A stretch of 64,000 nucleotides of DNA, taken from the NCBI RefSeq assembly GCF_009852415.1, contig NZ_WOXS01000002.1, positions 7,976,001 through 8,040,000 on the forward strand, in the 5' to 3' direction. Made by a program: the position numbers and the translations under genes. The DNA is from Streptomyces sp. Tu 3180. GTDB lineage: Bacteria > Actinomycetota > Actinomycetes > Streptomycetales > Streptomycetaceae. The notes under the pieces are model-generated. The model worked only from the letters and a program-made list of their open reading frames with translations, had not been told where the DNA came from and searched no databases. This document shows, piece after piece, positions 16,662 through 24,446 of this stretch (positions are counted from its first letter, which is position 1; the number at the start of each line of letters is the position of its first letter).

Positions 16662-17848
16662 CTACCAGTGAGCGGGCCGGCTGAGCGCCGGGGGCAGTAC
16701 GGTCGCCGCGTCGCCCCTGGCCGCGTTCAGCTGCGCCTGGGTGAGGAACAGCGCGCCGGTGAGGTCCGCGCCGCTCAGGTCGGCGTCCCGCAGGTCGGCC
16801 CCGATCAGGTCGGCGTCGCGCAGATCGGCCTCGCCGAGGTCGGCCGCGACGAGGAGGGCGCCGCGCAGGCTCGCCCCCTGAGGTCGGCGCCGGACAGTTT
16901 CGCGCCGATCAGATCGGCTCCGCGGTGGTTCTTCTTACGGCCCGGGACCTGGGCCCGGGCCAGCTCGCTGGCCCGCAGCAGCAGTGTGTTGACCTCGCCG
17001 CGCAGCGCGTTCACGTCCAGCCGGGTGATCGACTCGGCGCTGCCGCGGGTCAGGCCGTCGATGTGGGCCAGCGCCTTCCGCAGCTCCTTGTGGACGGGGC
17101 GGGCCGGTGCGAGGCCGAGGGCCTCGGTGACGTACCAGAGCAGCTCGTGCAGCTGCCGCATGACGGGGAAGACCTGGAACATGGAGCGCGCCGTCTTCGG
17201 CGCCCGACGCCAGTCGGTGCCGCCGAAGGTGACCCGGGAGACCTTCTGCCCGGCGCCGAAGCAGTCGAAGACGGTGCAGCCCGGGTAGCCCTTGTCGCGC
17301 AGCTGGGCGTGGATGCCGCAGCGGAAGTCCTGCCGGAGGTTCGAGCACGGCTGGCCGGCGGGCTTGTCGGCGGCGAAGTCGGCTGAGCGGGCGAAGGGCA
17401 GGGCCACGCAGCACAGGCCGAAGCAGTCGGCGCAGTCGGCCTGCAGGTCCTTGCGGTCCTCGGGGGCCCTGCCGTTCCGGGGCGCCGTGCGGTCCCGGGA
17501 GGCCGTGCGGTTCCGGGACGGCGCCTTGCGGTCGTCCCGCGGCGGCCTGCGGTCCTGGTTCTCGGAGTCCGGCCGGCGCCTGCGGGCGGGCCGGCCGTTC
17601 CCGGCCTGCCGGCTCGTGCGGTCCTGGCCCGCGGCGCCGCGCTCCCGGTCCTTGCCGGGGGTACCTCCGTCACGGCCCTGGCCCGCGGACGGACGCTTGC
17701 GCTCACCCGCCTGGGGCGGGAGCCCCTGCCCGCCGGTGGCGGACGACCGCCGGCGTCCCCCGGCGGAGGGGGGCTGCTTGCGGACCTCGCCCGCGGAGGG
17801 GCGCTGGCGCCCCCCGGAGGAAGAGGCGGCTCCGTGCTGTGGCGACAC
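16662..17848 (-). pseudogene. Cys-rich pentapeptide-repeat protein, single-base frameshift
   Basis: The N-terminal third (to about residue 140) is low-complexity Arg/Pro/Gly. A Cys cluster follows (DCADCFGLCC and later CTVFDCFGAG), then a helical region. The C-terminus is a right-handed beta-helix of pentapeptides (ADLIGAKLSGADLRG, then SLRGALLVAADLGEADLRD in the next frame). At 16874-16878 a run of five C breaks the frame; six would join both parts into one protein ending at 16662. GTG start at 17848 is chosen for AGGAG 8 bases upstream. The role of such Cys-pentapeptide proteins is unknown. Confidence 0.75.
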
Positions 17849-18199
17849 CGTGCGTGCTCCTGTTGGGCAGTGAGCACCGCATCCCGCGGCGCTCCGAGAA
17901 CGGCTTCCATCCTCCCAGACGGCGCGGTGTGCAACGGCGGTCTCGGCAGCCCGCAGCGGATCGGCCGCTTCTCCTGCGGCTCTGGCTGCTGCTCGGAGCG
18001 GTGTGGAGACGGGGTGATCCCGGACGGCGACCTCCGCACGGGCACCCGCACGCCCCGCCACCCCTCCCGCGCAAGCGGGCCCTCCCGCACGGTCCCGCGC
18101 CGAATGTTTCGGAGGTGCTTCGCGAGAAAGTCGCTCTTGTGGATCATATTGCCTGACCTGGGGCTTCGAATTTATTTCGACACTTTCGCGCGCACAGCC

Positions 18200-18228
18200 T
18201 TGTCAGGGACATGCGCTCCTTCTACAGT
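18200..18228 (+). promoter_or_regulatory. Housekeeping-type promoter of the GH12 gene
   Basis: TTGTCA (18200-18205), a 17-base spacer and TACAGT (18223-18228) match vegetative sigma-70-type boxes closely. The predicted start of transcription falls near 18235, just before the CebR-type operator. Confidence 0.65.
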
Positions 18229-18246
18229 CCCGTCCGGACCGGTTGA

Positions 18247-18260
18247 TGGGAGCGCTCCCA
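18247..18260. promoter_or_regulatory. CebR-type operator (14-bp palindrome)
   Basis: Perfect palindrome TGGGAGCGCTCCCA. This is the established binding site of CebR, the cellobiose-responsive LacI-family repressor of Streptomyces cellulolysis genes. It sits just downstream of the predicted transcription start, where bound repressor would block the GH12 gene. Confidence 0.88.
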
Positions 18261-18323
18261 TACTCGGGGTGAGAAGCACTCCCGCCGGTCGGCCCCCCGC
18301 ACCCTTCTGGAGAGGTCCCCCAC

Positions 18324-19457
18324 ATGCGACGGTTACCGCACCAGACCCGCGCCGTGCGCGGCCTGTTCGCCGCACTGCTCACCGCTCTCGCCACGGTCGC
18401 GGCGCTGGTGACCGCGACGGCGCCGGCCCAGGCCGACACCACGATCTGCGAACAGTACGGATCGACCACCATCCAGGGGCGCTACGTCGTCCAGAACAAC
18501 CGCTGGGGCACCAGCGCCACCCAGTGCGTCACCGCCACGGACACCGGCTTCCGCCTCACCCAGGCCGACGGCTCGGTGCCGACCAACGGCGCCCCGAAGT
18601 CGTACCCGTCGGTCTTCAACGGCTGCCACTACACCAACTGTTCGCCGGGCACCAACCTCCCCGCGCGGATCAGCGGCATCTCCGGCGCGCCCAGCAGCAT
18701 CTCCTACGGCTACGTCAACGACGCCGTGTACAACGCCTCGTACGACATCTGGCTGGACCCGACCCCCCGGACCGACGGCGTGAACCGGACCGAGATCATG
18801 ATCTGGTTCAACAAGGTGGGCCCGATCCAGCCGATCGGCTCCCAGGTCGGCACGGCCACCGTGGGCGGGCGCACCTGGCAGGTGTGGTCGGGCAGCAACG
18901 GCTCCAACGACGTGCTGTCCTTCGTCGCCCCGTCGGCGATCAGCAGCTGGAGCTTCGACGTCATGGACTTCGTCCGGGAGACCGTCGCACGCGGCATGGC
19001 GCGGAACGACTGGTACCTGACGAGTGTCCAGGCAGGATTCGAGCCCTGGCAGAACGGCGCCGGGCTCGCGGTGAACTCCTTCTCCTCGACCGTCAACACC
19101 GGCGGCGGCACCCCGGGCGAGCCCGGCCCCGGCACCCCGGCGGCGTGCACGGTGTCGTACGCCACCAACGTCTGGCCGGGCGGCTTCACCGCGAACGTCA
19201 CCGTGAAGAACACCGGTTCGTCCGTCGTCGACGGATGGAAGCTCGCCTTCACCCTGCCCTCCGGGCAGCGCGTCACCCACGCCTGGAACGCGTCGGTCAC
19301 CCCCTCCTCGGGCGCGGTCACGGCGAGCGGGCTGGACGGCAGCGCGCGGATCGCACCCGGCGCCAGCCAGAGCTTCGGGTTCCAGGGAACCTACAGCGGC
19401 ACCTTCGCGCAGCCGAACGGCTTCAGCCTGAACGGCACCGCCTGCACGACCGCGTGA
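18324..19457 (+). CDS. Secreted GH12 endo-beta-1,4-glucanase with CBM2
   Basis: A 377-residue cellulase. Signal peptide residues 1-37 (cut after AQA). GH12 catalytic domain about 38-255, with nucleophile Glu157 in NRTEIMIW and acid/base Glu240 in AGFEPWQNG. A Gly/Pro linker 260-272 leads to a family 2 cellulose-binding module 273-377. It cuts internal bonds in cellulose outside the cell. Codon 4 is TTA, which in Streptomyces requires the bldA tRNA. Control appears double: CebR operator and TTA codon. First gene of the cellulolytic cluster; a strong hairpin separates it from the GH3 gene. Resembles Streptomyces CelB-type enzymes. Confidence 0.93.
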   Translation: MRRLPHQTRAVRGLFAALLTALATVAALVTATAPAQADTTICEQYGSTTIQGRYVVQNNRWGTSATQCVTATDTGFRLTQADGSVPTNGAPKSYPSVFNGCHYTNCSPGTNLPARISGISGAPSSISYGYVNDAVYNASYDIWLDPTPRTDGVNRTEIMIWFNKVGPIQPIGSQVGTATVGGRTWQVWSGSNGSNDVLSFVAPSAISSWSFDVMDFVRETVARGMARNDWYLTSVQAGFEPWQNGAGLAVNSFSSTVNTGGGTPGEPGPGTPAACTVSYATNVWPGGFTANVTVKNTGSSVVDGWKLAFTLPSGQRVTHAWNASVTPSSGAVTASGLDGSARIAPGASQSFGFQGTYSGTFAQPNGFSLNGTACTTA

Positions 19458-19491
19458 CGCGACCGGCGGGCCGCGCACCCGCCGCGTCCCT

Positions 19492-19545
19492 CCGCTCCGG
19501 GGCCCGCCCCTTCTCCCTGTGCCGACAGGGCGGGCCCCGGAGCGG
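19492..19545 (+). terminator. Strong hairpin between GH12 and GH3 genes
   Basis: Perfect 18-bp arms (19492-19509 and 19528-19545) with an 18-base loop, directly after the GH12 gene. It suggests that GH3 has its own transcript or receives only partial read-through. Confidence 0.7.
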
Positions 19546-19581
19546 CCCCACCGCCGGACCGTCCAGGAAGGGCCCCACCGC

Positions 19582-21765
19582 ATGAGCCGCACGCCGTTCT
19601 CCCGCCGGCCGGCGATCACCGCCGCGCTGTGTGCCGTGGTCCTGTCCCTGACCGGGCTCACCGGCGCCGTCCCGCCCCCGGAGCCGTCCCCGGCCGCCGC
19701 CGCGCCCTACCGGGACCCGTCGCTGCCGGTGGCGGACCGCGTGGAGGACCTGCTGTCCCGGATGTCCCCGGACGACAAGATCGGCCAGATGACGCAGATC
19801 GAGAAGGACGCCCTGGTCCCGCGGTCCGACCTGGCCACGTACCGGATCGGCTCGGTGCTCTCCGGGGGCGACTCCACGGTCAGCCCCAACAACGCCCGGA
19901 CCTGGGCCGACACCTACGACTCACTGCAACGCACCGCCCTCGGCACACCGTTGGGCATCCCGATGATCTACGGCATCGACGCCGTGCACGGACACAACGC
20001 GGTCCGCGGCGCGACGGTCTTCCCGCACAACATCGGCCTCGGCGCCACCCGCGACCCGGCGCTGGTCCAGCGCATCGGCCGCGCGGTCGCCGAGGAGGTG
20101 GCGGGCACCGGCATCGACTGGTCCTTCGCCCCCTGCCTGTGCGTGGCCCGCGACGACCGGTGGGGCCGGACCTACGAGTCGTTCGGCGAGAAACCCGAAC
20201 TGCCCGCCTCCATGACCACGTTCGTCACCGGCATGCAGGGCGGGACCCTGGGCGCCGACCCGGCCTCGGTGCTCGCGACCGCCAAGCACTACCTCGGCGA
20301 CGGCGGCACCACCGGCGGTGTCGACCAGGGCGACACCGAACTGTCCGAGGCCGAACTGCGCGCGATCCACCTGCCGCCGTTCCGGGAGGCGGTGCGCCGG
20401 GGCGTGGGCTCGGTGATGCTCTCCTACAGCAGCTGGAACGGCGTGAAGTCGCACGCGCACAAGTACCTGGTGACGGACGTCCTCAAGGGCGAGCTGGGCT
20501 TCACCGGGTTCGTCGTCTCCGACTGGGCGGCGGTCGACCAGCTCGACGGCCGGAGCGGCTTCACCGCCGCCGAGATCACCACCGCCGTCAACGCGGGCGT
20601 CGACATGGTGATGGTGCCGCACGACTACAAGAGGTGCCTGAGCCTGCTGCGCGGCGAGGTGAGCGCCGGCCGGATCCCCATGGCCCGCGTCGACGACGCC
20701 AACCGCCGCATCCTCACGCAGAAGTTCCGGCTCGGCCTGTTCGAGAGGCCCCTCACCGACCGCTCCCTCACCTCGCAGGTCGGCTCCGCCGGACACCGGG
20801 CGCTGGCCCGGGAGGCCGTACGTGCCTCGCAGGTGCTGCTGAAGAACGACGGCGGCGTCCTGCCGCTGGCGAAGAACGCCAGACTGTTCGTCGCCGGCAA
20901 GTCCGCCGACGACATCGGCAACCAGAGCGGCGGCTGGACGGTGGGCTGGCAGGGCCGCAGCGGCCCCGTCACCGAGGGCACCACCGTCCTGCAGGGCATC
21001 CGCGCCGCCGTCACCGACCCGTCCCGGGTGACGTACGACCGCTACGGCAACGGCATCGACGGCAGCTACACGGCCGCCGTGGCCGTCGTCGGGGAGACGC
21101 CCTACGCGGAGGGGAGGGGCGACCGGCCCGGGAGCATGGGGCTGGACCAGGAGGACCTGCAGACCCTGACCCGGCTGGAGGCGAGCGGCGTGCCGGTCGT
21201 CGTGGTCCTGGTCTCCGGGCGTCCGCTCGACATCGCCGCCCACCTGCCCGACTGGGAGGCGCTGCTGGCCGCCTGGCTGCCCGGCACCGAGGGAAACGGC
21301 GTGTCCGACGTGCTGTTCGGCGACCACGCCCCGACCGGCAGGCTGCCCGTGACGTGGATGCGCGACGCCTCCCAGCAGCCCGTCAACGACGGCGACGGCA
21401 AGACCCCGCTGTTCCCGTACGGCCACGGCCTGACCTACGACACGGCGCCGGACCCCACGCCGACCCCCGCGCCCCGGGCGTGCACCGCCCGGTCCCGGAT
21501 CACCTCCTCCTGGCCGGGCGGTCACCAGGCGGAGGTCACCGTCGAGAACACCGGGACCGGACCGCTGACCGGCTGGTCGGTCGAGTGGGACCTGGGCGGG
21601 GCGGCCGTCACCCACCTCTGGAACGGCACCCTGTCGGTCGCCCAGGGCCGGGCCACCGTCCGCAACACCCCCCACAACGGCGCCCTCACGCCCGGCGCCA
21701 CCACCTCGTTCGGCTTCACCGCGAACGGCACCGCGGGCGCGCCCGCGGTGCGGTGCACCGGCTGA
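19582..21765 (+). CDS. Secreted GH3 beta-glucosidase with CBM2
   Basis: A 727-residue enzyme. Signal peptide residues 1 to about 41 (ending in an Ala-rich stretch). The GH3 N-terminal barrel has RYESF-like TYESFGEKPEL, AKHYLGDGGT and nucleophile Asp314 in FVVSDWAAVDQ. The GH3 C-terminal domain ends near residue 620 (LFPYGHGLTY). A PTPTPAP linker leads to a C-terminal family 2 cellulose-binding module (about 633-727). It releases glucose from cellobiose or cello-oligomers outside the cell. ATG start with AGGAAGGG upstream. No TTA codon was noticed, unlike its two neighbours. Confidence 0.92.
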   Translation: MSRTPFSRRPAITAALCAVVLSLTGLTGAVPPPEPSPAAAAPYRDPSLPVADRVEDLLSRMSPDDKIGQMTQIEKDALVPRSDLATYRIGSVLSGGDSTVSPNNARTWADTYDSLQRTALGTPLGIPMIYGIDAVHGHNAVRGATVFPHNIGLGATRDPALVQRIGRAVAEEVAGTGIDWSFAPCLCVARDDRWGRTYESFGEKPELPASMTTFVTGMQGGTLGADPASVLATAKHYLGDGGTTGGVDQGDTELSEAELRAIHLPPFREAVRRGVGSVMLSYSSWNGVKSHAHKYLVTDVLKGELGFTGFVVSDWAAVDQLDGRSGFTAAEITTAVNAGVDMVMVPHDYKRCLSLLRGEVSAGRIPMARVDDANRRILTQKFRLGLFERPLTDRSLTSQVGSAGHRALAREAVRASQVLLKNDGGVLPLAKNARLFVAGKSADDIGNQSGGWTVGWQGRSGPVTEGTTVLQGIRAAVTDPSRVTYDRYGNGIDGSYTAAVAVVGETPYAEGRGDRPGSMGLDQEDLQTLTRLEASGVPVVVVLVSGRPLDIAAHLPDWEALLAAWLPGTEGNGVSDVLFGDHAPTGRLPVTWMRDASQQPVNDGDGKTPLFPYGHGLTYDTAPDPTPTPAPRACTARSRITSSWPGGHQAEVTVENTGTGPLTGWSVEWDLGGAAVTHLWNGTLSVAQGRATVRNTPHNGALTPGATTSFGFTANGTAGAPAVRCTG

Positions 21766-21828
21766 GGCGGGCGACCGCGGGAGTTCCGGCTCCCTTTCCC
21801 CGTCACGATTTCACTACCGGGAGATCCC

Positions 21829-22905
21829 ATGACCTTACGCAGCAGACTCGTCTCCTTGGCGGCGGTACTGGCCACCCTGCTCGGAGGGCTCGGCCTGAGT
21901 TTCCTCTGGCAGAACAACGCGCAGGCGCACGGCGTGGCGATGATGCCCGGCTCCCGCACGTACCTCTGCCAGCTGGACGCCATCACCGGCACCGGCGGGC
22001 TGAACCCGACCAACCCGGCGTGCAAGGACGCGCTCAGCAGGAGCGGCTCGTCGGCGCTGTACAACTGGTTCGCCGTCCTCGACTCCAAGGCCGCCGGGCG
22101 GGGCTCCGGCTACGTGCCGGACGGCACGCTCTGCAGCGCCGGTGACCGGTCCCCGTACGACTTCTCCGCCTACAACGCGGCCCGCGCCGACTGGCCCCGG
22201 ACGCACCTGACGTCCGGAGCGACGATCAAGGTGCAGTACAGCAACTGGGCCGCCCACCCCGGTGACTTCCGGGTCTACCTCACCAAGCCCGGCTGGTCGC
22301 CCACGTCCCAGCTGGGCTGGAACGACCTGGAGCTCATCCAGACCGTCACCAACCCGCCCCAGCAGGGCTCCCCGGGCACCAACGGCGGCCACTACCACTG
22401 GGACCTGAAGCTGCCCTCGGGCCGCTCCGGTGACGCGCTGATCTTCATGCAGTGGGTGCGTTCGGACAGCCAGGAGAACTTCTTCTCCTGCTCCGACATC
22501 GTCTTCGACGGGGGCAACGGAGAGGTGACCGGCATCCGGAACCCGGGCGGCACGCCGACCCCGACCCCGACGCCGACCCCGACCCCGACGCACACCGGTT
22601 CCTGCATGGCGGTCTACAACGTGGTGAACTCCTGGAACGGCGGTTTCCAGGGCTCCGTCGAGGTGATGAACCACGGGACCTCGCCGCTGAGCGGCTGGGC
22701 CGTGCAGTGGAAGCCCGGTTCCGGCACCCGGATCGGCAGTGCGTGGAACGGCTCCCTGTCCACCGGTTCCGACGGCACGGTGACGGTGAGGAACGTCGAT
22801 CACAACCGGGTGATCAACCCCGACGGGAGCGTGACGTTCGGCTTCACGGCCACGTCATCGGGCAACGACTTCCCGGTGGGAACGATCGGCTGCGTGGCCC
22901 CGTAA
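21829..22905 (+). CDS. AA10 lytic polysaccharide monooxygenase with CBM2
   Basis: A 358-residue copper enzyme that oxidatively cleaves crystalline cellulose. Signal peptide residues 1-33; the mature protein starts with His34 (after AQA), the first histidine-brace ligand. The second is His143 in NWAAHPGDF; axial Phe219 is in QENFFSCSD. The AA10 domain runs to about residue 235, followed by a Thr-Pro linker encoded by a CCGAC microsatellite and a CBM2 (257-358). It resembles cellulose-active Streptomyces AA10s of the CelS2/LPMO10C type. Codon 3 is TTA, so translation should depend on the bldA tRNA. Upstream spacer has GGGAG-N6-CTCCC, too spaced for a normal CebR site. Confidence 0.93.
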   Translation: MTLRSRLVSLAAVLATLLGGLGLSFLWQNNAQAHGVAMMPGSRTYLCQLDAITGTGGLNPTNPACKDALSRSGSSALYNWFAVLDSKAAGRGSGYVPDGTLCSAGDRSPYDFSAYNAARADWPRTHLTSGATIKVQYSNWAAHPGDFRVYLTKPGWSPTSQLGWNDLELIQTVTNPPQQGSPGTNGGHYHWDLKLPSGRSGDALIFMQWVRSDSQENFFSCSDIVFDGGNGEVTGIRNPGGTPTPTPTPTPTPTHTGSCMAVYNVVNSWNGGFQGSVEVMNHGTSPLSGWAVQWKPGSGTRIGSAWNGSLSTGSDGTVTVRNVDHNRVINPDGSVTFGFTATSSGNDFPVGTIGCVAP

Positions 22906-22975
22906 CGCCCGTCCCGCCGGCCACGGGCGCCGTGCCACGACGACGTACGGGTGCGACGGCCGGCCGGCCGGCAGG

Positions 22976-23005
22976 CAGGGCCGGGTCCCCGGGGACCCGG
23001 CCCTG
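22976..23005. terminator. Perfect 30-bp palindrome, bidirectional terminator
   Basis: A 15-bp-arm perfect palindrome centred on CCCCGGGG between the convergent AA10 and cupin genes, only a few bases from the cupin stop codon. Confidence 0.75.
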
Positions 23006-23008
23006 CGC

Positions 23009-23503
23009 CTACTCCACGAAGTACGAGTCGTGCCTGTCGAGGAACGCGGCGCGCTCCTCCTCCGAGGCGTGCGCCAGCCGCGACACCTGCTCGAAGTACT
23101 CCTCGCGCGGCGCGCCCGGCGTGAACAGCAGCAGCATGTCGGCCGGGGCGTCGGAGTCGTTGCGGAAGGCGTGCAGCCCGCCCTGCGGCACGTGCAGGAA
23201 GTCCCCCTTGCGCGCGTCGACCCACCGTTCGCCGTCGAACAGGCGCACCGTGCCGTCGAGGATGTAGAAGGACTCCGAGATCCGCTTGTGGAAATGCGTC
23301 TTCGGCCCGCCCGCCCTCGGCCCCATCTCCACCCGGTACAGACCGAATTCACCCCGCGTGGTGGCAGTGGTCGCCAGGTAGTGGGTGGCGTTCCCCCCGG
23401 CGCCGCTCGCGCCGAGGTCCGGCGGGGTGCCGGCGGGCCGGAAGACGGCGTTGACCTCGCCGTGGTCTCCCCAGTACTTCTGCTCCGGGTACGGATACGA
23501 CAT
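23009..23503 (-). CDS. Cupin domain protein
   Basis: A 164-residue single-domain cupin. The metal-binding motifs are visible: THFHKRISESFYILDG (two His and Glu, about residue 70) and GDFLHVPQGGLHAFRN (His, about residue 100). It may be a metal-dependent dioxygenase, isomerase or sensor; substrate unknown. ATG start with AGGAG 9 bases upstream. It follows the AhpD-like gene on the same strand with a 95-base gap, so the pair may be one operon driven from the ECF-type promoter near 24120. Confidence 0.85.
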   Translation of the reverse strand: MSYPYPEQKYWGDHGEVNAVFRPAGTPPDLGASGAGGNATHYLATTATTRGEFGLYRVEMGPRAGGPKTHFHKRISESFYILDGTVRLFDGERWVDARKGDFLHVPQGGLHAFRNDSDAPADMLLLFTPGAPREEYFEQVSRLAHASEEERAAFLDRHDSYFVE

Positions 23504-23598
23504 CTCTGGTCTCCTTGCCTGCGACGGACCCGTGCCGGCCCGGCGCAGACCGGGGCGGCACGGGGACGGACGGCTGGTGTCCTGCGGTGCCGGGCGTC

Positions 23599-24069
23599 TC
23601 AGCCGAACATGCCGGGCCGGTAGTCGCCGGCCGGCTGCTGGTTGACGACGTTGATCCGGTTGTAGGCGTTGATGACGGCGATCAGCGAGATCAGCGCGGC
23701 GAGCTGGTCCTCGTCGTAGTGCTTGGCCGCGTTCTCCCACGCCTCGTCCGTGACGCCGCCGGCGGCGTCGGCGATACGGGTGCCCTGCTCGGCCGGTTCC
23801 AGCGCGGCGCGCTCGGCGTCGCTGAACACCTTCGCCCCACGCCAGGCGGCGACCAGGTTCAGGCGCTGCTGCGTCTCGCCCGCGGCGGCGTCCTTGGTGT
23901 GCATGCCGGTGCAGAAACCACAGCCGTTGATCTGGCTCGCACGGGTCTTCACCAGCTCCTGCGTCGTGACCGGAAGCGTCGAGTCGTGGACGACCTTGCC
24001 GGCCGAGTCGATGTGCTTGAGCACCTTGCCCGCGAGGGCGTTGCCGAAGCGGTCGAGACGGGCGTCCAC
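23599..24069 (-). CDS. AhpD-like carboxymuconolactone decarboxylase family protein
   Basis: A 156-residue helical protein with the redox CxxC-His motif INGCGFCTGMHT near residue 50, typical of alkylhydroperoxidase-like CMD proteins that reduce peroxides through a dithiol. RNLVAAWR-like and YDEDQLAALISLIAVINAYNR helices match the family. GTG start with GAGGAG 7 bases upstream. The upstream TGTCACA-N16-GGTC resembles the promoter of ECF41-type sigma factors, which often control CMD-family genes. No such sigma gene lies in this window. Confidence 0.87.
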   Translation of the reverse strand: MDARLDRFGNALAGKVLKHIDSAGKVVHDSTLPVTTQELVKTRASQINGCGFCTGMHTKDAAAGETQQRLNLVAAWRGAKVFSDAERAALEPAEQGTRIADAAGGVTDEAWENAAKHYDEDQLAALISLIAVINAYNRINVVNQQPAGDYRPGMFG

Positions 24070-24446
24070 GGTGTGTCTCCTCGCGTATCGCCGTTACGCA
24101 CCACTGACCGGGAGACCGGGCGAAGTGTGACAGCGAACGGGGTGTGACGTGCGCCTCGTCCGGCACGCCGCCGGTTCCGCCGGCCCGCCCGCCCCGCCAC
24201 GGCGACGCGAACGGCCTCGAAGAGAACGGCCCGCCCACGGGGCGCACGCCTCCCCGGGCAGCGCGGGCGGCGAGGCTTCACCGTCCGGGGCGGGCGAGAC
24301 GGTCCGTCGGTGTCGTGGCACGAGGTTGCCGTGCGACGGGGGTGCGAGGAGACTGGCAGGGAGGGGGGTTGTTCCTCAGGCTGCGGGCCCGGGGGCCGTG
24401 TCGTCACCGGCCGGGGCTTCCGCGCCGATGTGAAGAGGCGAGAGCG
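24070..24446. other. Divergent region between AhpD-like and subtilase genes
   Basis: 377 bases. It contains the ECF41-like promoter for the leftward gene (listed separately). On the rightward side I see only GAAGAGG before the subtilase ATG and a loose GTTG-N13-GGGTGC that could be a stress-sigma site (weak). No gene was seen. Confidence 0.5.
24106..24132 (-). promoter_or_regulatory. ECF41-like promoter of the AhpD-like gene
   Basis: On the minus strand TGTCACA (24132-24126), exactly 16 bases, then GGTC (24109-24106). The reported ECF41 consensus is TGTCACA with CGTC as -10, so there is one mismatch. ECF41 regulons characteristically include carboxymuconolactone decarboxylase genes, as here. 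Confidence 0.5.

Larger units (their letters stand above)
17849..18323. other. Divergent regulatory region upstream of cellulase genes
   Basis: 475 bases between the pentapeptide gene (leftward) and the GH12 gene (rightward). It contains the GH12 promoter and CebR-type operator listed separately, and an inverted repeat TCGAA-N5-TTCGA in an AT-rich patch at 18166-18180. No gene was seen. Confidence 0.6.

Noticed and set aside
21766..21828. A second CebR site before the AA10 gene (GGGAG-N6-CTCCC)
   Set aside because: The half-sites are separated by six bases, unlike the compact 14-bp CebR palindrome.
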